Assembly: GCF_025751555.1 (NCBI RefSeq)
Contig: NZ_JAOWLB010000002.1
Span: 62,001 to 126,000, forward strand
Origin: Ruegeria aquimaris
Lineage (GTDB): Bacteria > Pseudomonadota > Alphaproteobacteria > Rhodobacterales > Rhodobacteraceae
Length of the DNA: 64,000 bases
Direction: 5' to 3'
Shown: in pieces, positions 61,493 through 64,000 of the stretch
Position numbering within the stretch: position 1 is the stretch's first letter
How the letters are laid out: every line of letters starts with the position of its first letter
Program-made: the position numbers and the translations under genes
Notes under the pieces: generated by a model
Told to the model about the DNA's origin: nothing
What the model saw: the letters and a program-made list of their open reading frames with translations, nothing else
Databases searched by the model: none

Positions 61493-63691
61493 ATGACTTC
61501 CCCTCTTTTCGATGCTCTGGCCGAACGCGGCTTTGACACGCTGACCGATGTGCAACAGGCAGTCACCGCGCCTGAACTGACCGAAGCCGACCTGCTGGTT
61601 TCGGCTCAGACCGGTTCGGGCAAGACCGTGGCCTTTGGCCTGGCAATCGCGCCAACACTGCTAGGTGAGGCCCTTCGCCTGGACCCGCCGGCCGCGCCGC
61701 TGGCGCTGATCGTGGCGCCGACTCGCGAACTGGCCATGCAGGTCAGCCGCGAGTTGATCTGGCTCTATGCCCGCACCGGCGCCAGCGTGGCCACTTGTAT
61801 CGGCGGCATGGATGCCCGCACCGAACGCCGGGCGCTGGAACGCGGCGCGCATATCGTTGTCGGCACCCCGGGCCGCCTGCGCGACCATATCGAGCGCGGC
61901 GCGCTGGACCTGAGCGACATTCGCGCCGTGGTTCTGGACGAGGCTGACGAGATGCTCGACCTCGGCTTTCGCGAGGACTTGGAATTCATGCTGGGCGAGG
62001 CACCCGAGGGGCGCCGGACGCTGATGTTCTCGGCCACCGTTTCACCCGCCATCGCGGAACTGGCCAAGACCTATCAGCGCGAGGCCGTGCGCGTCTCGAC
62101 GATTTCCGCCAAGAGCCAGCACGCCGATATCGCCTATCAGGCGGTACAGGTCGCGGCGCATGACGCCGAACATGCCATCATCAACCTGTTGCGGTTCCAC
62201 GATGCGCCCACCGCCATCGTGTTCGCCAATACCCGCGCCGCCGTCGCCCGCCTGACCGCGCGGTTCGCCAACCGCGGGTTCGCCGTGGTCAGCCTGTCGG
62301 GCGAATTGAGCCAGGACGAGCGCAGCCATGCGCTGCAAGCCATGCGCGACGGACGTGCACGGGTCTGCGTCGCGACCGATGTTGCCGCGCGTGGCATCGA
62401 CCTGCCGAACCTCGATCTGGTCATCCATGCCGATCTGCCGATCAACACCGAAGGGCTGCTGCACCGTTCAGGCCGTACCGGTCGGGCCGGGCGCAAGGGG
62501 ATCTCGGCGCTGATCGTGTCGGACAAGATCGCCAAGAAGGCGCAGCGCCTGCTGAAATGGGCCAAGATCGAGGCGGAATGGACCTTTGCGCCGACGCCCG
62601 AGGATATCCTGGCCAAGGACGAGGCCCGGCTGCTGGACGATCCGATGTGGACCGCCGAGGTGGCCGAGGATGAAACCCGGTTCGCCGCCGATCTGATGCA
62701 GCGGTTCAGCGCAGAGCAGATTGCTGTCGCCTGTTTGCGGTTGCACCGCGCCGGGTTGACCGCGCCCGAGGAACTGAACCGCGCGCCTGTGCGCACCGAT
62801 CCTGCGGCGAGCTTTGGGCCGTCGGCCTGGGTGGCTCTTTCGGTCGGGCGGAACCAGCGGGCAGAGCCGCGCTGGCTGTTGCCGCTGCTCTGCCGCGCCG
62901 GCAACCTGGAGAAGAGCCAGATCGGCAAGATCCGGATGCAGGCGGACGAGACCCATGTGGAACTGGCTGAGGCCGCGCTTCAGGGTTTCCTTGCCCATAT
63001 TGGTCCCAAAGGCGTGCTCGAAGGCGAGATTACCGCAAAGGCGATGGACCGCGCGCCAGCGGACGAACCGCGTGCGCGTGCGCCCAAGAAGCGTTTTGAC
63101 CGCGATACAGAACGGACAGCCCGGCCACCTCGCAAGGAACCGCACCCGCCGCGCGATACCGCCCGCGAAGCGCCCGTTGCGGCGCCGGAACCGAAAAAAG
63201 ACGTCGTTGCACAGGAAACGGCCAAGCCGCGCCCCAAACCGGTGGCGGAGAAACCTGCCGCACATACGGCACCGGTCGAGGCGAAGCCCGCCGCAAAGAA
63301 ACCGTTCAAGAACGCGCGCCCGGCTTCATCCGCCGCAGCGGACAGCAGCCGTTCATTCCGTGCAGGCAAGCCCGGTAGTGGCAAACCTTACCGCGCAGCT
63401 AAGTCGGATAGCGACAAACCGGCCCGGTTCGCCAAGCCGGATGGCGGCAAACCGTCCCGCCCCGGGAAACCGGCAGGCGACAAGCCGTTTCGCGGCGGCA
63501 AACCCGAAGGTGGAAAACCGGCGCGTTTCGCGAAACCCGAGGGCGGCAAACCGTTTCGCAGCGGCCCGGACGGTGCAAAACCCGCCCGCTTTGCCAAGCC
63601 GGGTTCCGGCAAACCAGCCAAGCCTGGCCCACGCCCCTCGGGCAAACCCGCAGGTCGCGGCGGCGACGCCCCGCCGCGCCGTAAAGGATAA
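61493..63691 (+). CDS. DEAD-box RNA helicase with C-terminal RNA-binding domain and basic tail
   Basis: A 732-residue DEAD-box helicase. Motif I is SAQTGSGKT (Lys44), motif Ia APTRELAMQVSRE, motif II VLDEADEMLDLG, motif III MFSATVSP, and motif VI HRSGRTGRAGRKG. A DbpA-type RNA-binding fold is likely at about 475-555 (SAWVALSVGRNQ, GNLEKSQIGKIRMQAD). From about 560 the protein is Lys/Arg/Pro-rich; residues about 620-732 are imperfect repeats of the type AKPxGGKPxR. It probably acts in ribosome assembly or cold-stress RNA remodelling, as DeaD/CsdA-like enzymes do. Confidence 0.92.
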   Translation: MTSPLFDALAERGFDTLTDVQQAVTAPELTEADLLVSAQTGSGKTVAFGLAIAPTLLGEALRLDPPAAPLALIVAPTRELAMQVSRELIWLYARTGASVATCIGGMDARTERRALERGAHIVVGTPGRLRDHIERGALDLSDIRAVVLDEADEMLDLGFREDLEFMLGEAPEGRRTLMFSATVSPAIAELAKTYQREAVRVSTISAKSQHADIAYQAVQVAAHDAEHAIINLLRFHDAPTAIVFANTRAAVARLTARFANRGFAVVSLSGELSQDERSHALQAMRDGRARVCVATDVAARGIDLPNLDLVIHADLPINTEGLLHRSGRTGRAGRKGISALIVSDKIAKKAQRLLKWAKIEAEWTFAPTPEDILAKDEARLLDDPMWTAEVAEDETRFAADLMQRFSAEQIAVACLRLHRAGLTAPEELNRAPVRTDPAASFGPSAWVALSVGRNQRAEPRWLLPLLCRAGNLEKSQIGKIRMQADETHVELAEAALQGFLAHIGPKGVLEGEITAKAMDRAPADEPRARAPKKRFDRDTERTARPPRKEPHPPRDTAREAPVAAPEPKKDVVAQETAKPRPKPVAEKPAAHTAPVEAKPAAKKPFKNARPASSAAADSSRSFRAGKPGSGKPYRAAKSDSDKPARFAKPDGGKPSRPGKPAGDKPFRGGKPEGGKPARFAKPEGGKPFRSGPDGAKPARFAKPGSGKPAKPGPRPSGKPAGRGGDAPPRRKG
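63364..63657 (+). repeat. coding tandem repeats in the helicase tail
   Basis: About ten degenerate units of roughly 24-33 bp built on GGCGGCAAACCG, encoding the Gly-Lys-Pro-rich tail (for example AGKPGSGKPYRA and PEGGKPARFAKP). Such low-complexity coding repeats are prone to slippage length changes. Confidence 0.7.
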
Positions 63692-63727
63692 AGCCCGTCG
63701 CTGCCGTCCACACCTGTGGGCGGCAGA

Positions 63728-64000
63728 TCAGAGCGTAATGTCAGGCAGGCTGTCGAAGGCCAGTTTCAGGGCCGAACCCCAGCCGGTCGAGATGGTCTGG
63801 AAATAGGGGTCTTCGGCGTCGATCCGACGCGTCAGCCCCTGTTTGCAGCTGTCGGTCTCGTAGAGTTGCAGGTCGAGCGGCAAACCGACGGACAGGTTTG
63901 CCTTGATCGTGGAATCGAAACTGACCAGCAGCAGTTTTACCGCAGCCTCGAAACTCATGTCCGGTTCGTAGGCCCGGACCAGGATCGGGCGACCGTACTT
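63728..64000 (-). CDS. Anbu/proteasome-type protease, C-terminal part
   Basis: The frame is open to base 64000, so the N-terminal part, including the catalytic residue, lies beyond the window; 90 residues and the stop are seen. KYGRPILVRAYEPDMSFEAA and LLLVSFDSTIKANLSVGLPL match the bacterial proteasome-related Anbu family (ancestral beta subunit, COG3484) as I remember it. Anbu forms self-assembling rings and is often near transglutaminase-like and alpha-E domain genes. It converges on the helicase gene across 36 bp. Confidence 0.8.
   Translation of the reverse strand, partial: KYGRPILVRAYEPDMSFEAAVKLLLVSFDSTIKANLSVGLPLDLQLYETDSCKQGLTRRIDAEDPYFQTISTGWGSALKLAFDSLPDITL

Noticed and set aside
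1-64000. CRISPR arrays, tRNA or rRNA genes
   Set aside because: No regularly spaced repeats of CRISPR size were seen, and no tRNA T-arm or rRNA-like segment was noticed in the intergenic gaps. A covariance-model scan would be needed to exclude small RNAs.

Overview
This window looks like chromosomal DNA from a Roseobacter-group alphaproteobacterium (Rhodobacteraceae; Ruegeria-like is my best guess from memory of protein sequences, not a database result). The signs are high GC, tightly packed genes, 4-nt ATGA or GTGA overlaps between neighbours, succinylase-branch diaminopimelate genes (dapD, dapE), Hint-domain exoproteins, a TauR/TRAP/Xsc taurine cluster, and the palindromic intergenic repeat common in these genomes. 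No rRNA, tRNA, CRISPR array, prophage or intact insertion sequence was seen.

Layout. 1-9 kb: a truncated coiled-coil gene, a cupin, creatinase, succinate-semialdehyde dehydrogenase, a globin, and the minus-strand set dapE - DUF2064 transferase - rnr. 9.2-16.9 kb: an accessory block between dapE and dapD. It holds two paralogous secreted-type proteins (choice-of-anchor L plus Hint), a third Hint protein with the nucleophile Cys replaced by Ser, a YtcJ-like amidohydrolase, an ionotropic-glutamate-receptor-like channel and a small unknown gene. 16.9-24.7 kb: dapD, a Thr/Ser dehydratase-type enzyme, a LOG-family protein, small unknown genes, a trans-sulfuration enzyme, cbpA-cbpM and rlmN.

24.7-35.1 kb: the taurine cluster. 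The MocR regulator gene tauR diverges from tauK-tauL-tauM (TRAP uptake), a uspA-like gene, tauX-tauY (taurine dehydrogenase), xsc, tauZ (putative export of the sulfur anion) and a cupin. Taurine would be imported, oxidised to sulfoacetaldehyde, and split by Xsc to acetyl phosphate and sulfite. The usual pta gene is absent. Structured hairpins sit after tauK and after xsc, and a strong dyad closes the cluster before polA.

35.2-53.6 kb: mostly housekeeping and metabolic genes. They include polA, an Fe-S type Rrf2 regulator with a haem-type membrane protein, an aspartate/aromatic aminotransferase, a mercaptopyruvate sulfurtransferase, NlpC/P60 and M17 peptidases, carbonic anhydrase, bestrophin and zapE. 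An MFS carrier, a LysR regulator, an EamA exporter-HAD-ornithine cyclodeaminase operon, a GFA-family protein and a YaiI-family protein follow. 53.6-55.1 kb: a lower-GC islet with a LysR regulator and a small orphan gene, ending in a tandem 17-bp repeat that supplies the stop codon of sthA. 55.1-64 kb: sthA, fghA, pepT, an alpha/beta hydrolase, a second ornithine-cyclodeaminase family protein, a short-chain dehydrogenase, a DEAD-box helicase with a long basic repeat tail, and the end of an Anbu proteasome-type protease gene.

Nothing here is a clear new defence or mobile system. The items most worth a second look are the Hint block, the channel with an unusual pore filter, the structured taurine operon and the islet beside sthA.
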